From the NCBI RefSeq assembly GCF_032854445.1, contig NC_088297.1, positions 12,112,163-12,176,162 of the forward strand: DNA of 64,000 nt, given 5' to 3'. Shown here piece after piece: positions 48,601 to 54,795 of this stretch. A program made the translations under genes and the position numbers. Under the pieces are notes generated by a model. It had not been told where the DNA came from. It saw nothing but the letters and a program-made list of their open reading frames with translations, and did not search any database. The number at the start of each line of letters is the position of its first letter. Within the stretch, counting starts at the first letter, position 1. The DNA comes from Liolophura sinensis. Lineage: Eukaryota > Mollusca > Polyplacophora > Chitonida > Chitonidae.

Positions 48601-51600
48601 GTTCAAGTCCACTCATGCTGGCTTCCTCTCCGGCCATATGTGGGAAGGTTTGTCAGCAACCTGCGGAAGGTCGTGGTGTTTCCCCCCCGAGCTGTGCCCG
48701 GTTTCCACCCACCAAAATGCTGGCCGCAGTCGTATAAGAGAAATATTCTTGAGTACGGCGTAAAACACCAATGAAAATAAATAAATAAATAAACTTGCTA
48801 ATATTAAAGGATTTGCATAAACAGTTGGAGTGAAACCCTGACTGGACTAACGAAGAGGTTACGTTTGACCATTTGTCAACGATCACACTCTTCATGTTCA
48901 ATGTTCTTGTTGGTTCGTGACTTTCTGATCTACTCACCTCCAAACCTGCTGAGCAGATCTCCGAGTATGTCCAGAGCTTCCAGCTGAACGGAAACATCTT
49001 CTTGCTGTCAGGAGAATCAGATACATGAAGAATTATAAAAAATAGCGGGCTGCATTCTACATTCCAAGAACACATTAGAAAGCTATATTCTACTGGATAT
49101 TCCAAGAACACACTGGCAAGCTACATTCTACTGTATATTCTGAGAACACAGTGACAAGCTACATGTACATTCTGAGAACACACTGGAAAGAAACACTGGA
49201 AAGAAACATTCTACTGTATATTCTGAGAACATTGGAAAGCTACATTCTACATTCCAAAAACACATTAGAAAGCTATATTCTACTGTATATTCTGAGAACA
49301 CACTGGCAAGCTATATTCTACTGTATATTCTGAGAACACAGTGACAAGCTACATGTACATGCCACTGTATATTCTGAGAACACTGGAAAGCTACATTCTT
49401 CATTCCAAGAACACACTGGCATGCAGCACTCTTTATGCCCAAAAAAATTTGGGGAGGTTAAATTCTTTACCAAGAACACGCAGACTGGCTACATTTACTT
49501 TTCCAAGAACTCCTGGGCTGGCTACATTAGGTATTTCAAAAACACATCAACTGGCTACATTAGGTGTTCCAAGAACAGATAGATAGGCTACATTAAGTAT
49601 TCCAAGAACACATAGGCTGGCTACATTAGCTATTCCAAGAACACATTCAAGGACAGACTATGTTCTATATTGCTTCATTCATTCATTTTTTGCTATTTTA
49701 CTTTATTCAAATGCACTTGACTCCTTACCTTAGCAATGGCACTTGTTAGTCGGCCGGTGATTTTCTTACAAATGCTGGCCGCTAACGCCGTAGAGGAAGG
49801 CGGTAACTCACTTATCACAGTCTTCAGGCCTGCAAATAGAACCAAGGCAAATCTTAAACTGAACTTTACTAGAAATATTACTAGATTTTTTTTTCTTTCT
49901 ACTTTGCTTGATTGATCATGTTTTATAATGAGTTAAATAACATGTCACTCTAAAACAGGCAAAATTACCCATTAATCAGCATTCCTAACTTTTCAGTTTG
50001 ACTTTATTTCACTGACTTTTCCCTCATGCCAAAAACCTACGATGCTTCACTTATACAACAGCTATCTTTTTTGTGTGTGTGTGTTTTAACCGTTTGTGAA
50101 TTTCCAGCATGTATGTGAATGCCATTATAACTGCCATATCGTAGAACGGCAAGTGAAACTTCATGCAAGCCCATCTAAATTATATCCACAACAGCTCTGT
50201 CAAGCCACCAAGATCCTAGGGCCGACTTTCACAAAACCCTCTTAACGTTAAGAGGGGCCCAGACCAGTAGGAGGCAAATCTTACAACCCAAGAACAGAGC
50301 ACAATCTACCTATGCCCCATGAGCCTCATTCATATTTAGCCAATTCCCAAGTGTCCGTCCAAATCGGGGACTGATTAAGCACTATATAAACTTTCCACAT
50401 ACATGTATTCTTATCTCTCTTTCCCTATTTCAACAGAGGGTGTAAAGTATACTACGGGAAGAACTCACACTGTTCACCAGCTTTATATTTCCCGAGGCAA
50501 GCACGGACACATTCACTGAGGCAATAACTGAAAGTTACTTGTCACCAGGGGCCTCCGTGGCTCAGTCGGTTAGCACACAAGTGCAGCATATTGACCGAGG
50601 AGTCTCTCACCAATGCGAACGCTGTGAGTTCAAGTCCAGCTCATGCTGGCTTCCTCTCTGGTCGTATGTGGGAAGGTCTGCCAGCAACCTGCGGGATGGT
50701 TGTGGATTTCCCCGGCTCTGCATGGTTTCCACCCACCATAACGCTGGACACCGTCGTATAAGTGAAATATTCTCGAGTACGGCGTAAAACACCAATCAAA
50801 TAAATAAATAAATACTTGTCACTAAAATCTTTCTCTATTCATTGGCGATAAATATGATGTACTGTTTCCTGCTTCTGAGTCAATTAAAACTCACCAATAC
50901 TGGGAAATATCTCTGAGCTGTTCCTTATCAGATAACATGTTACTGCACAATGTGTCCACGATGGTCTCCACTTGAAATTCTTTGACTTTGTTCACCAGGG
51001 GGCCGAGACTGAAACAGGCAAAAAAACAAGACTTGATAACAAAAAAAAACGCCAAACTGGGCCTTACTTACACAAATAACTCCCCAAAATAATCCGATAA
51101 TGAAATCTGTTCATTCCACAAAAATGATTCATCTCCTGAAACTGGAAAAAATCTTGTAACCATACATGTTAGACGAGAACAAGCCAGTTCATTTATATGG
51201 AGCTAGATTATCAACTCAATACATGAATCAATTTTGTCTATATCTCTGATGTGGCACAATTGTCCCACTCTATGTGAATTGAGTGACAGCCATATGAATT
51301 TCAAAGTAGACCTAAAAAATCCCTCCACTTTTCCTACTTTTTTTGTTTCATTTATCTACTTTTTATTTCCTACTGATTTTTATTTGCAACAACAAACTGT
51401 TATATCTGATCACAGTCACCTAGAATGCTGGTGTGCCAGTGATGGAAATTACTGATTGATTTATTTATCTCATTGGTGTTTTACACCGTAATCAAGACTA
51501 CTTCACTTATGCAATGGCAGTTGGAATTATGATGGGAGGAAACTGGGTAGAGCCCTGGGGAAACCCCGAAATATCTACATCTTGCTACCAGACCATCCCA

Positions 51601-53864
51601 CGTACAACAGGAGTGGAGGTCAGCATGATTTGGGCTTGAACTCACAGCGATCGCATTGGTGTGAAGTTCTGGAGTAATTGTGTTGCGCTAGCACACTAAC
51701 CACTTGGCCACGGAGGCCACCCCAGCAGGCTTAATTGACTTACCACTTGACAGCCAGATTCTGCACCTCCCCGTTTTTGTCTTCCAACAGCTTCAGCAGC
51801 ATTTTTACCACCTGGTAATTCGTAGGAAAAACAACAAATCATCCAATGGTAAAATTAATCAGTAAAATATGACTAGTACATGTATGTTTTGGTCTTGAAT
51901 TCTGAATGCAGGGAAAGCCCAGGACTATTAAAATATGCCACAAGTCAGTTGAATTTAAGAGCTTTCATGTTTCAGTCCAGCTTACATGAAGTATAGCATG
52001 TAGGCACGCAGCAACTGCTTACCTTGCGCTCACTGTCCTCATCTAGCTTGATGGAATCTTTCTGAAGCTCCGCCATCAAGTCATTTGTGGCCATGAATCT
52101 AAAATCTTTATCGCTGGACGTCATCTGAAACAGAAATAGAGAGAGATTTTAGCATGCTTCTCAAATTATAACTTCAAAGAACAATAGACCACCATGCTCT
52201 CGGAGTCATGTGATCAAAACTGGTTGGACACACAGTGGAGATAAACCGTTGGCATTCTGCTTCAGTCTGGTCAAAGAAATGGACTACTCAAGACTTATAT
52301 TTTTGGATATATGTAACTCAAAATGTGCATAAATTTAACCAGCCGAAAGCAGCAAATGGAGATTGACACAGTATTTATAAATTTATCTGATTGGCATTTT
52401 ATGCTGTACTCAAGAATATTTCACTTATATGACAGCGGCCAGAAATATGGTGAGAGGAAACTGGGCCAAAAACCCATGAACATTCGCAGGTTGCTTCAGA
52501 CTTTCCCACATACAGCCTGAGAGGAAACCAACATGAGCTCGACTCGAACTCACAGCGACCACATTGGAGAGAAGCTCCTGGGTCACTGCGCCGCGCTGGC
52601 ACGATAAGCACCCTGGGTCTTCAAGGCCCCCGGATTGATAAAGTAAGCATTAGTTTGTAAAATTAATGTACAAGAGATCAAGGAGCTGGATTAAAAGTTA
52701 CATGGCTGACTCTGACTGACTCTTGAATCTGGCGATTCGAAGTATGGTAGTCAGAGAGTACTGACTGTTGGTCGAGAAATAGTTGGACGCGCCATATACA
52801 TGGCTGCTCAACCACAGTCAGAGTCAAGCATGTTTGTCTCAATGGTGTGTGGCACGGCTAACAGCCAGATAACCATTCCACCTACCTCTAGCTGCTCAAA
52901 TCCCACATTGTAACATATATGCCTTTCCAACTGCCAAGCAAAATTTTGTAATGATAATCCAATAAAGTATTGTTTCCTGTGTAAAATGCCTCCAGGCAAT
53001 ACTGTCATCAGTTGAACATAACCACCCTTTTGCCTCGTTGCCTGACAGGGTCACGTGAAAAACTTGAATCGTTACCAACAGTCGAACTCCGAGACTCCAT
53101 AATTCATAGTTGACTTAATTTAAGATAGTACAAATTATGATACTATATATTACCCAATTCCCAAAAATTTAAAATGACATTTACCAAAAATATTTCACAA
53201 GGCTAAGGTAATCACTGTTAAAAAAAAAATAAAATAAAAAGTCCGCTCTTGGAAAGATTCCTAAAATTGTATTCTCCCAGCAGCTGTGTTGAAAACACGA
53301 AGGTACCACATGGCCTGGAGTCATTTTACCCGTGAAGTGACCCTTTATTGGGTTACTATTACAAAATGCTGTGTGTCACATGGAAGGGTACATGTATATA
53401 TTACAACGGTGATTTCAGCAGCTAGAGGTAGGTAGAGTGGTTATTGGCCCCGCTACCCATGCCCACATCATTGAGACAAACTTGTTCGACTCTAACTGTG
53501 GTTGAGCAGCCATGAATATGGAGTACCCAAACATTTCCCCCACCAACAGTCAGTGTACTTGGACTAAGAGTACGGAAGTTCCAGACAGAGTTCTTGATCA
53601 GATCAGAATATCACCTCGATCAGAATATCACCTCGATCAGAATAAATCTATGCATTGTTGTCAAAGATTAGCGGTAAGACACAATACCGTAGTCTCTAAA
53701 AAGGCATAGATGAGTTTACATCTGCGGTAACTGATTTGATACGGGACGATGAGACAGACATATTTCACGTTGCTGTTGTTGTTGTTGAGACATGAAAGAT
53801 GCATTTCTCTGACATCACTTACCTTGTCCAGAAGATGGGCGATGTGATACGACACGCTCGCCAT
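15414..53864 (-). CDS. CAND1: CAND1, cullin-associated NEDD8-dissociated protein 1 (32 exons)
   Basis: CAND1 binds unneddylated cullin-RBX1 and exchanges substrate-receptor modules of SCF-type ubiquitin ligases in cytosol and nucleus. I traced 32 coding exons whose phases join without a break, giving 1269 residues; vertebrate CAND1 has about 1230. The whole protein is an all-helical HEAT-repeat solenoid. Recognisable blocks in order are [14 protein letters not shown] (start), [18 protein letters not shown], the acidic loop (residues ~305-345, [20 protein letters not shown]), [66 protein letters not shown] and [15 protein letters not shown]. Two oddities: an extra base in exon 4 (G-run 50902-50904) shifts the frame after residue ~105, and 32 residues extend past the usual MDTS end. 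Introns carry many SINEs and minisatellites derived from the gene's own splice junctions. Identity is secure; function rests on the family. Confidence 0.97.
15685..16345. repeat. Dispersed family D repeat, locally duplicated around a SINE
   Basis: The block at about 15838-16023 recurs at 16191-16345 (tagaattctcagaatac and the ggggtcatttggggt region), with SINE 16026-16190 between them. Related blocks occur at 28140-28575 and 37300-37530. Confidence 0.55.
16026..16190 (-). mobile_element. Family A SINE, partial
   Basis: 3' two thirds, with (TTTA/TTTG)n tail; the tRNA head is absent. Confidence 0.85.
16398..16640. repeat. Family C dispersed repeat
   Basis: Shares a long block (ttcttcaa...ttgcacgtttgcgag, gccaatccaattaatgtagc, cactgaaaactgctctttta) with 25795-26050, 26128-26470, 58865-59095 and 61165-61460. 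No coding content. Class unknown, probably a non-autonomous transposon. Confidence 0.55.
16929..17035 (-). mobile_element. Family A SINE, fragment
   Basis: Tail and part of the body, with a central deletion. Confidence 0.7.
17251..17397 (-). CDS. CAND1: CAND1 exon 31
   Basis: Residues 1146-1195 ([36 protein letters not shown]); acceptor CCCCCCAG. Confidence 0.96.
17664..17918 (-). mobile_element. Family A SINE, full length
   Basis: Complete from (TTTA)n tail to the tRNA-like head (tgagccacagaggtcccc at the right end). Confidence 0.9.
17999..18170 (-). CDS. CAND1: CAND1 exon 30
   Basis: Residues 1089-1146 ([35 protein letters not shown]). The donor is placed after CAGA (GTAAGT) to complete the Arg codon. 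Confidence 0.96.
20044..20115 (-). CDS. CAND1: CAND1 exon 29
   Basis: Residues 1065-1088 ([19 protein letters not shown]). Confidence 0.95.
20325..20412. repeat. 22-26 bp minisatellite
   Basis: Four units of atgtttaatgtcctattcac in CAND1 intron 28. Confidence 0.85.
20675..21005 (-). repeat. CAND1: 36-bp array of the exon 28 donor
   Basis: About nine units. On the minus strand each reads CCAAAGTTAGGGTAAGTTAA or a close variant (some GTAAAT). Each therefore carries the last codons of exon 28 and its 5' splice site. Confidence 0.9.
21006..21198 (-). repeat. CAND1: 65-bp array of the exon 28 3' end plus donor
   Basis: Three extra units at 21006, 21071 and 21136, followed by the real exon end at 21201. 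Each encodes [17 protein letters not shown] followed by GTAAGT, a close copy of the exon's [17 protein letters not shown]. Confidence 0.92.
21199..21387 (-). CDS. CAND1: CAND1 exon 28
   Basis: Residues 1002-1064 ([30 protein letters not shown]). The exon's 3' end and donor GTAAGTTAATA are the founder of the 65-bp and 36-bp arrays downstream. Confidence 0.95.
22135..22324 (-). CDS. CAND1: CAND1 exon 27
   Basis: Residues 938-1001 ([32 protein letters not shown]). Confidence 0.96.
22891..22958 (-). CDS. CAND1: CAND1 exon 26
   Basis: Residues 916-938 ([18 protein letters not shown]). Confidence 0.93.
23011..23220. mobile_element. MITE-like element
   Basis: About 205 bp with inverted ends (cacaaagccgtttctgactt against aagtcagaaatggttttgc). 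A related, more diverged copy starts at 23262. No coding capacity. Confidence 0.5.
23262..23520. mobile_element. MITE-like element, diverged
   Basis: Starts caatttcacaaagccgcttc and ends near ctgactgagaaaggttgagg; second member of the 23011 family. Confidence 0.4.
23640..23800 (-). mobile_element. Family A SINE, partial
   Basis: 3' domain and body up to the agaggagaagccc region; the head is lost. Confidence 0.8.
23815..24061 (-). mobile_element. Family A SINE with nested insertion
   Basis: Body sequence runs to gagagcctggg, is broken by a foreign piece (23893-24000) and resumes with taacccacgaccatccac. Confidence 0.7.
23893..24000. mobile_element. Small MITE-like element nested in a SINE
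   Basis: About 105 bp (ccggtttcatgaagctcact ... cttagctaagggcaactt) with inverted cttagctaag-type motifs inside. Confidence 0.5.
24065..24310 (+). mobile_element. Family A SINE, near full length
   Basis: B-box-like gagttcaagtcc present, AAATAAATAAA tail; the first bases of the head are degraded. Opposite orientation to the SINEs on its left. Confidence 0.85.
24369..24452 (-). mobile_element. Family A SINE, deleted
   Basis: Tail joined directly to the cccatgaccatctgcaggtt segment; about 60 bp of conserved 3' domain missing. Confidence 0.7.
24473..24576 (-). CDS. CAND1: CAND1 exon 25
   Basis: Residues 881-915 ([25 protein letters not shown]). A deleted SINE lies 20 bp downstream of the donor. 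Confidence 0.95.
24793..25022 (-). mobile_element. Family A SINE, near full length
   Basis: From tttatttatttgtttgactg to the head end (ccatggaggcccc), with a short internal deletion after gaaacccacgca. Confidence 0.85.
25082..25176 (-). CDS. CAND1: CAND1 exon 24
   Basis: Residues 849-881 ([18 protein letters not shown]). A SINE ends 60 bp downstream of the donor. Confidence 0.95.
25404..25430. repeat. (AT)n microsatellite
   Basis: About 13 AT dinucleotides in CAND1 intron 23. Confidence 0.9.
25542..25609 (-). CDS. CAND1: CAND1 exon 23
   Basis: Residues 827-849 ([19 protein letters not shown]). Confidence 0.94.
25795..26050. repeat. Family C dispersed repeat
   Basis: Contains tcctcaaccttctcgcatgt and the gacaaaactccattggttgg block. 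Confidence 0.55.
26128..26470. repeat. Family C repeat interrupted by a SINE
   Basis: Block seen at 26128-26280 and continued at 26399-26470; SINE 26281-26398 sits inside. Confidence 0.55.
26281..26398 (-). mobile_element. Family A SINE, 3' part
   Basis: Tail to the cccacgacc block; inserted inside a family C element, so it is the younger insertion. Confidence 0.85.
26894..26989 (-). CDS. CAND1: CAND1 exon 22
   Basis: Residues 795-826 ([27 protein letters not shown]). Confidence 0.94.
27434..27499 (-). CDS. CAND1: CAND1 exon 21
   Basis: Residues 773-794 ([14 protein letters not shown]). Confidence 0.92.
27828..28028 (-). CDS. CAND1: CAND1 exon 20
   Basis: Residues 706-772 ([31 protein letters not shown]). 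The donor GTTTGC is weak and lies next to an A-rich run on the plus strand. Confidence 0.93.
29104..29189 (-). CDS. CAND1: CAND1 exon 19
   Basis: Residues 677-705 ([15 protein letters not shown]). Confidence 0.94.
29258..29500 (-). mobile_element. Family A SINE, diverged
   Basis: Tail altered to (TTTA) with gattggaagtttacgctgta; head recognisable (ctaatcaccaggccg). Confidence 0.75.
30125..30252. repeat. 29-bp minisatellite near exon 18 donor
   Basis: Four to five units of gcagaaaatgtctgtaaa plus gcagacaaatg, starting about 40 bp downstream of the CAND1 exon 18 donor. Confidence 0.9.
30292..30391 (-). CDS. CAND1: CAND1 exon 18
   Basis: Residues 644-677 ([28 protein letters not shown]); donor GTAGGT. 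Confidence 0.95.
30510..30780 (+). mobile_element. Family B repeat
   Basis: (GTGA)n start, atgacgacgaaggaatcctt and tgtaatgtgcctccttgttg blocks; right end degraded. Confidence 0.7.
31474..31507 (-). CDS. CAND1: CAND1 exon 17 (34-nt microexon)
   Basis: Residues 632-643 ([12 protein letters not shown]); acceptor GTTGCAG, donor GTAAGT. Very short, but required for phase and for the conserved sequence. Confidence 0.92.
31727..32060. repeat. ~117-bp tandem repeat, 3 units
   Basis: Units start near ttacatttacacacacccag; located in CAND1 intron 16. Confidence 0.9.
32090..32978. repeat. ~67-bp satellite-like array
   Basis: About 13 units of agccacatcatccatataca, ctaggcagaacacatcaaat and cactgttcagacaac. 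Two adjacent units (near 32380 and 32445) share the same short deletion, a sign of recent unit copying. It ends about 100 bp from the exon 16 donor. Confidence 0.92.
33080..33211 (-). CDS. CAND1: CAND1 exon 16
   Basis: Residues 588-632 ([31 protein letters not shown]). Confidence 0.95.
33228..33342 (-). mobile_element. Family A SINE, 3' part
   Basis: Starts 17 bp upstream of the CAND1 exon 16 acceptor (exon edge 33211), with an inserted (TA)n run; joined directly to a family B repeat on its right. Confidence 0.8.
33345..33672 (+). mobile_element. Family B repeat, near full length
   Basis: Runs from (GTGA)n through gacgacgaagggatccttag to the tRNA-like ggatctaccgctcctgaagc. Confidence 0.75.
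34082..34332 (-). mobile_element. Family A SINE, full length
   Basis: From gacttatttgattggtgttt to the head ending in aactgagccacgtaggcccc. Confidence 0.88.
34430..34850. repeat. Family E dispersed repeat
   Basis: Shares gagccttcagt...ctttgtcatcaggtaaaata and atgacatgtgcttggaaagc with 43060-43340; a related piece lies inverted at 40660-40830. Confidence 0.45.
34873..35012 (-). mobile_element. Family A SINE, partial
   Basis: Tail and body; the gccgtactcaaga segment is deleted and the head is lost. Confidence 0.75.
35222..35386 (+). mobile_element. Family A SINE, 3' part
   Basis: Starts at the ggccgtaagttggaaggtct block and ends in an ATAAATGAATAAATAAAT tail; it lies 65 bp downstream of the exon 15 donor. 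Confidence 0.8.
35451..35568 (-). CDS. CAND1: CAND1 exon 15
   Basis: Residues 549-588 ([19 protein letters not shown]). Confidence 0.95.
35725..36275. mobile_element. Cluster of three family A SINE pieces
   Basis: 35725-35835 (plus, 3' part), 35836-36102 (minus, full length, tail to tail with the first) and 36124-36275 (minus, head part only, ending ggccatggaggcccc). The first two form an inverted pair. Confidence 0.8.
36598..36691 (-). CDS. CAND1: CAND1 exon 14
   Basis: Residues 518-549 ([18 protein letters not shown]). The donor is GTCAGT, weaker than its neighbours. Confidence 0.95.
36921..37240 (+). mobile_element. Family B repeat, near full length
   Basis: (GAGT)n start, catatggcgacgaagtaatcc, right end ggatctactgtatt. 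Confidence 0.75.
37300..38110. other. Family D repeat plus unclassified intron sequence
   Basis: 37300-37530 matches the family D blocks at 15685 and 28140. 37530-38110 shows no gene or recognisable repeat. Confidence 0.4.
38112..38456. mobile_element. Two family A SINE pieces, opposed
   Basis: 38112-38195 (plus, last 80 bp with tail) and 38270-38456 (minus, poly-T tail, body up to gaactcacagcaaccacat). The second abuts the 79-bp donor array. Confidence 0.8.
38490..40255 (-). repeat. CAND1: 79-bp array of exon 13 3' end plus donor (about 22 extra units)
   Basis: On the minus strand each unit is 66 nt of exon 13 sequence (22 codons, [20 protein letters not shown]...) followed by GTAAGTGTCATTC. 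Most units keep the GGTACCG/GTAAGTG junction (plus strand cacttaccggtacc). A few have cacttaccagtacc, and one has cttaacggtacc, which destroys the GT. Confidence 0.95.
40256..40367 (-). CDS. CAND1: CAND1 exon 13
   Basis: Residues 480-517 ([32 protein letters not shown]). Its last 66 nt and donor GTAAGTG are repeated about 22 more times downstream. The donor chosen here is the first full-consensus one after the exon. Confidence 0.92.
41060..41245 (-). CDS. CAND1: CAND1 exon 12
   Basis: Residues 418-480 ([50 protein letters not shown]). The acceptor and first 36 nt are repeated about 12 times upstream in the intron. Confidence 0.95.
41246..42030 (-). repeat. CAND1: 63-bp array of exon 12 acceptor plus exon start (about 12 units)
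   Basis: Each unit on the minus strand has a pyrimidine-rich tract ending TTCTGTTTCAG, followed by the first 36 nt of exon 12 (encoding [12 protein letters not shown]). Since 63 is a multiple of three and no unit adds a stop in the exon frame, the array stays open across many units. Confidence 0.95.
42785..42893 (-). CDS. CAND1: CAND1 exon 11
   Basis: Residues 382-418 ([19 protein letters not shown]); acceptor GTTTGCAG, donor GTGAGT. Confidence 0.95.
43060..43340. repeat. Family E dispersed repeat
   Basis: Contains gatggcttcgtggtctaaaa and gacatgtgcttggaaaacat; counterpart of 34430-34850. Confidence 0.45.
43727..43881 (-). CDS. CAND1: CAND1 exon 10 (acidic loop, second part)
   Basis: Residues 330-382 ([35 protein letters not shown]). 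Its acceptor TTTCTGTTGACAG is the first unit of a 32-bp minisatellite. Confidence 0.96.
43882..44470 (-). repeat. CAND1: 32-bp array at the exon 10 acceptor (about 18 units)
   Basis: Units of tgtcaacagaaaaggtgatc plus agctaaacaggg. The unit touching exon 10 supplies the real acceptor (TTTCTGTTGACAG). The other units read TTGACACC, so the AG is missing and they are not usable acceptors at that position. Confidence 0.92.
44969..45075 (-). CDS. CAND1: CAND1 exon 9 (acidic loop, first part)
   Basis: Residues 295-330. It encodes [15 protein letters not shown] followed by an acidic stretch, matching the acidic insert known in CAND1. A (CAT)n run on the plus strand codes the Asp tract. Confidence 0.95.
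45498..45660 (-). CDS. CAND1: CAND1 exon 8
   Basis: Residues 240-294 ([36 protein letters not shown]). Confidence 0.96.
46417..46642 (-). CDS. CAND1: CAND1 exon 7
   Basis: Residues 165-240, two HEAT repeats ([40 protein letters not shown]). Confidence 0.96.
46768..47012 (+). mobile_element. Family A SINE, full length
   Basis: Head cggcctccatggctcagttg, two B-box-like gtgagttcaa stretches in partial duplication, AAATAAATAT tail. Confidence 0.9.
47040..48580. other. Unclassified 1.5 kb of intron 6, possibly an inserted element
   Basis: Base composition is richer in GC than the neighbouring introns. A plus-strand frame of 125 codons (48170-48547) begins with a hydrophobic stretch, but its codons match no family I know. 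I see no terminal repeats with confidence. Confidence 0.3.
48590..48795 (+). mobile_element. Family A SINE lacking its 5' head
   Basis: Starts at gcggtcgctgtgagttcaag (B box) and ends in an AAATAAATAAATAAA tail. Confidence 0.85.
48938..49004 (-). CDS. CAND1: CAND1 exon 6
   Basis: Residues 143-165 ([16 protein letters not shown]); donor GTGAGT. A 38-bp minisatellite starts about 40 bp upstream of its acceptor. Confidence 0.94.
49045..49665. repeat. ~38-bp minisatellite in intron 5
   Basis: About 16 imperfect units of tattctgagaacacactgg plus aaagctacattctactg. The right third has diverged to ggctacattaggtattcc. Confidence 0.9.
49729..49829 (-). CDS. CAND1: CAND1 exon 5
   Basis: Residues ~109-142 ([27 protein letters not shown]). 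The reading frame fits exon 4 only after the one-base correction there. Confidence 0.95.
50548..50812 (+). mobile_element. Family A SINE, full length
   Basis: Head gggcctccgtggctcagtcg, B box gagttcaagtcc, AAATAAATAAATA tail; 80 bp from the CAND1 exon 4 donor. Confidence 0.92.
50895..51008 (-). CDS. CAND1: CAND1 exon 4 (with apparent 1-bp insertion)
   Basis: Residues 71-109 ([17 protein letters not shown]). Near the 3' end the family motif RDISSIG is broken: a three-base G run (50902-50904, plus strand) in place of two gives RDISQYW and then a stop beyond the donor. Removing one base restores the phase into exon 5. Confidence 0.93.
51465..51721 (-). mobile_element. Family A SINE, full length
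   Basis: Head end cttggccacggaggccac; 20 bp downstream of the exon 3 donor. Confidence 0.9.
51744..51811 (-). CDS. CAND1: CAND1 exon 3
   Basis: Residues 49-71 ([16 protein letters not shown]). The donor GTAAGTC splits the Cys codon. Confidence 0.95.
52023..52124 (-). CDS. CAND1: CAND1 exon 2
   Basis: Residues 15-48, starting [17 protein letters not shown]; acceptor CTGTTTCAG, donor GTAAGC, both in phase 0. Confidence 0.95.
52376..52632 (-). mobile_element. Family A SINE, full length, diverged
   Basis: Tail reduced to ataaatttatctgattggc; head end tcttcaaggcccc. Confidence 0.8.
52690..53610. mobile_element. Fold-back element with long inverted arms
   Basis: Left arm about 52740-53060 matches the reverse complement of right arm about 53290-53575 (for example tggctgctcaaccacagt against ctgtggttgagcagcca, gacaaac...caatg, cctacctctagctgct). 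The spacer is about 200 bp. No coding capacity. It lies in CAND1 intron 1. Confidence 0.7.
53604..53645. repeat. 17-bp direct repeat, 3 units
   Basis: gatcagaatatcacctc repeated at the right edge of the fold-back element. Confidence 0.85.
53823..53864 (-). CDS. CAND1: CAND1 exon 1
   Basis: Residues 1-14 ([14 protein letters not shown]). The start ATG is at 53864-53862 in a GAAATGG context; donor GTAAGTG. Confidence 0.95.
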
Positions 53865-54742
53865 TTCCACGCTCCTTACTGACGAAGCACTCGGAGAAGA
53901 CTTTCTTCAAACAAACAGAAACGGGTGAAAATAATTTTCACGGCATGTACAAGACGCAAACAAACCATCACACGCGCAGCTTTCGCCGGGACGAACGAAA
54001 TAGCAGAAAGGCGTCACCTATGGGATGACATAAGGGAGATAACTCCTGCGAGCACTATCCCAAACATTTTGGCTGAATTCTGTCCGTTTGTCTCAAAACA
54101 CTGGAATGGGAAGCACATACAACACGCTTCACTTTCTCGAATCAGTCACAAAATCAGCCTTACTTGTGCAAGTACCTATGCAATTATATGCAGCGGACTT
54201 AAAAGTTAATAAAGGATTTCTTATATTTTAGATTGGAAAACATTTTAGTAATTTAGCATTTCTTAAACAGCTGTCAAAATTTAGGCTAAAACTACAGTAC
54301 TTGTTGTTGTTTACCTTTGAATAATGACTTATTAACCTAATAGAGAATAGACAAACCAAAAGCTTACTATAAAATCTACAAGAGGCTATATATCGGTTGG
54401 ACATATAAAAACGGGCCGTAATCTTTGATGCTGCATTGCTCCATTATCCTTTGTTCAAACCCTTTCAAACTTTAGACATTCAAATGGCATGATTTTGTTA
54501 ATATATTGACCAATTTTCAAGGTCATAGCTTGATTAGTGTGTTACAGGGTTGAAATTAAAACATAACCTCAAAAACGCACGTTCCGGTAACCCATATTGT
54601 ATCACCTATCAGGTGTCATGAGTAGAGCGCGCGCTGCACCTGTGTGACACGCGTCAATCAAGTGTCGTCTGGAAAAATTGTCTAGGGTCCTAGTGTGAGA
54701 GAGACCCTTCTGCCAGAGAGGCACAAGTTTTGCTGAATCAAG

Positions 54743-54795
54743 ATGGTTTTCTCTGAGGTGGACAAGGAATTGATCACCTTTTTAAATAAAACAAG
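54743..54795 (+). CDS. Weak candidate first coding exon
   Basis: An ATG in a CAAGATGG context opens MVFSEVDKELITFLNKT and runs to AG/GTAGAA at 54796; unspliced it stops at the TAG there. No continuing exon was identified and the family is not recognised. Confidence 0.18.

Noticed and set aside
50548-50640. tRNA gene (A and B boxes near gtggctcagtcggttagc and gagttcaagtcc)
   Set aside because: The head belongs to a SINE; it continues into the SINE body and lacks a proper tRNA acceptor stem and cloverleaf. The same holds for the heads at 46768, 55720, 17918 and 63836.
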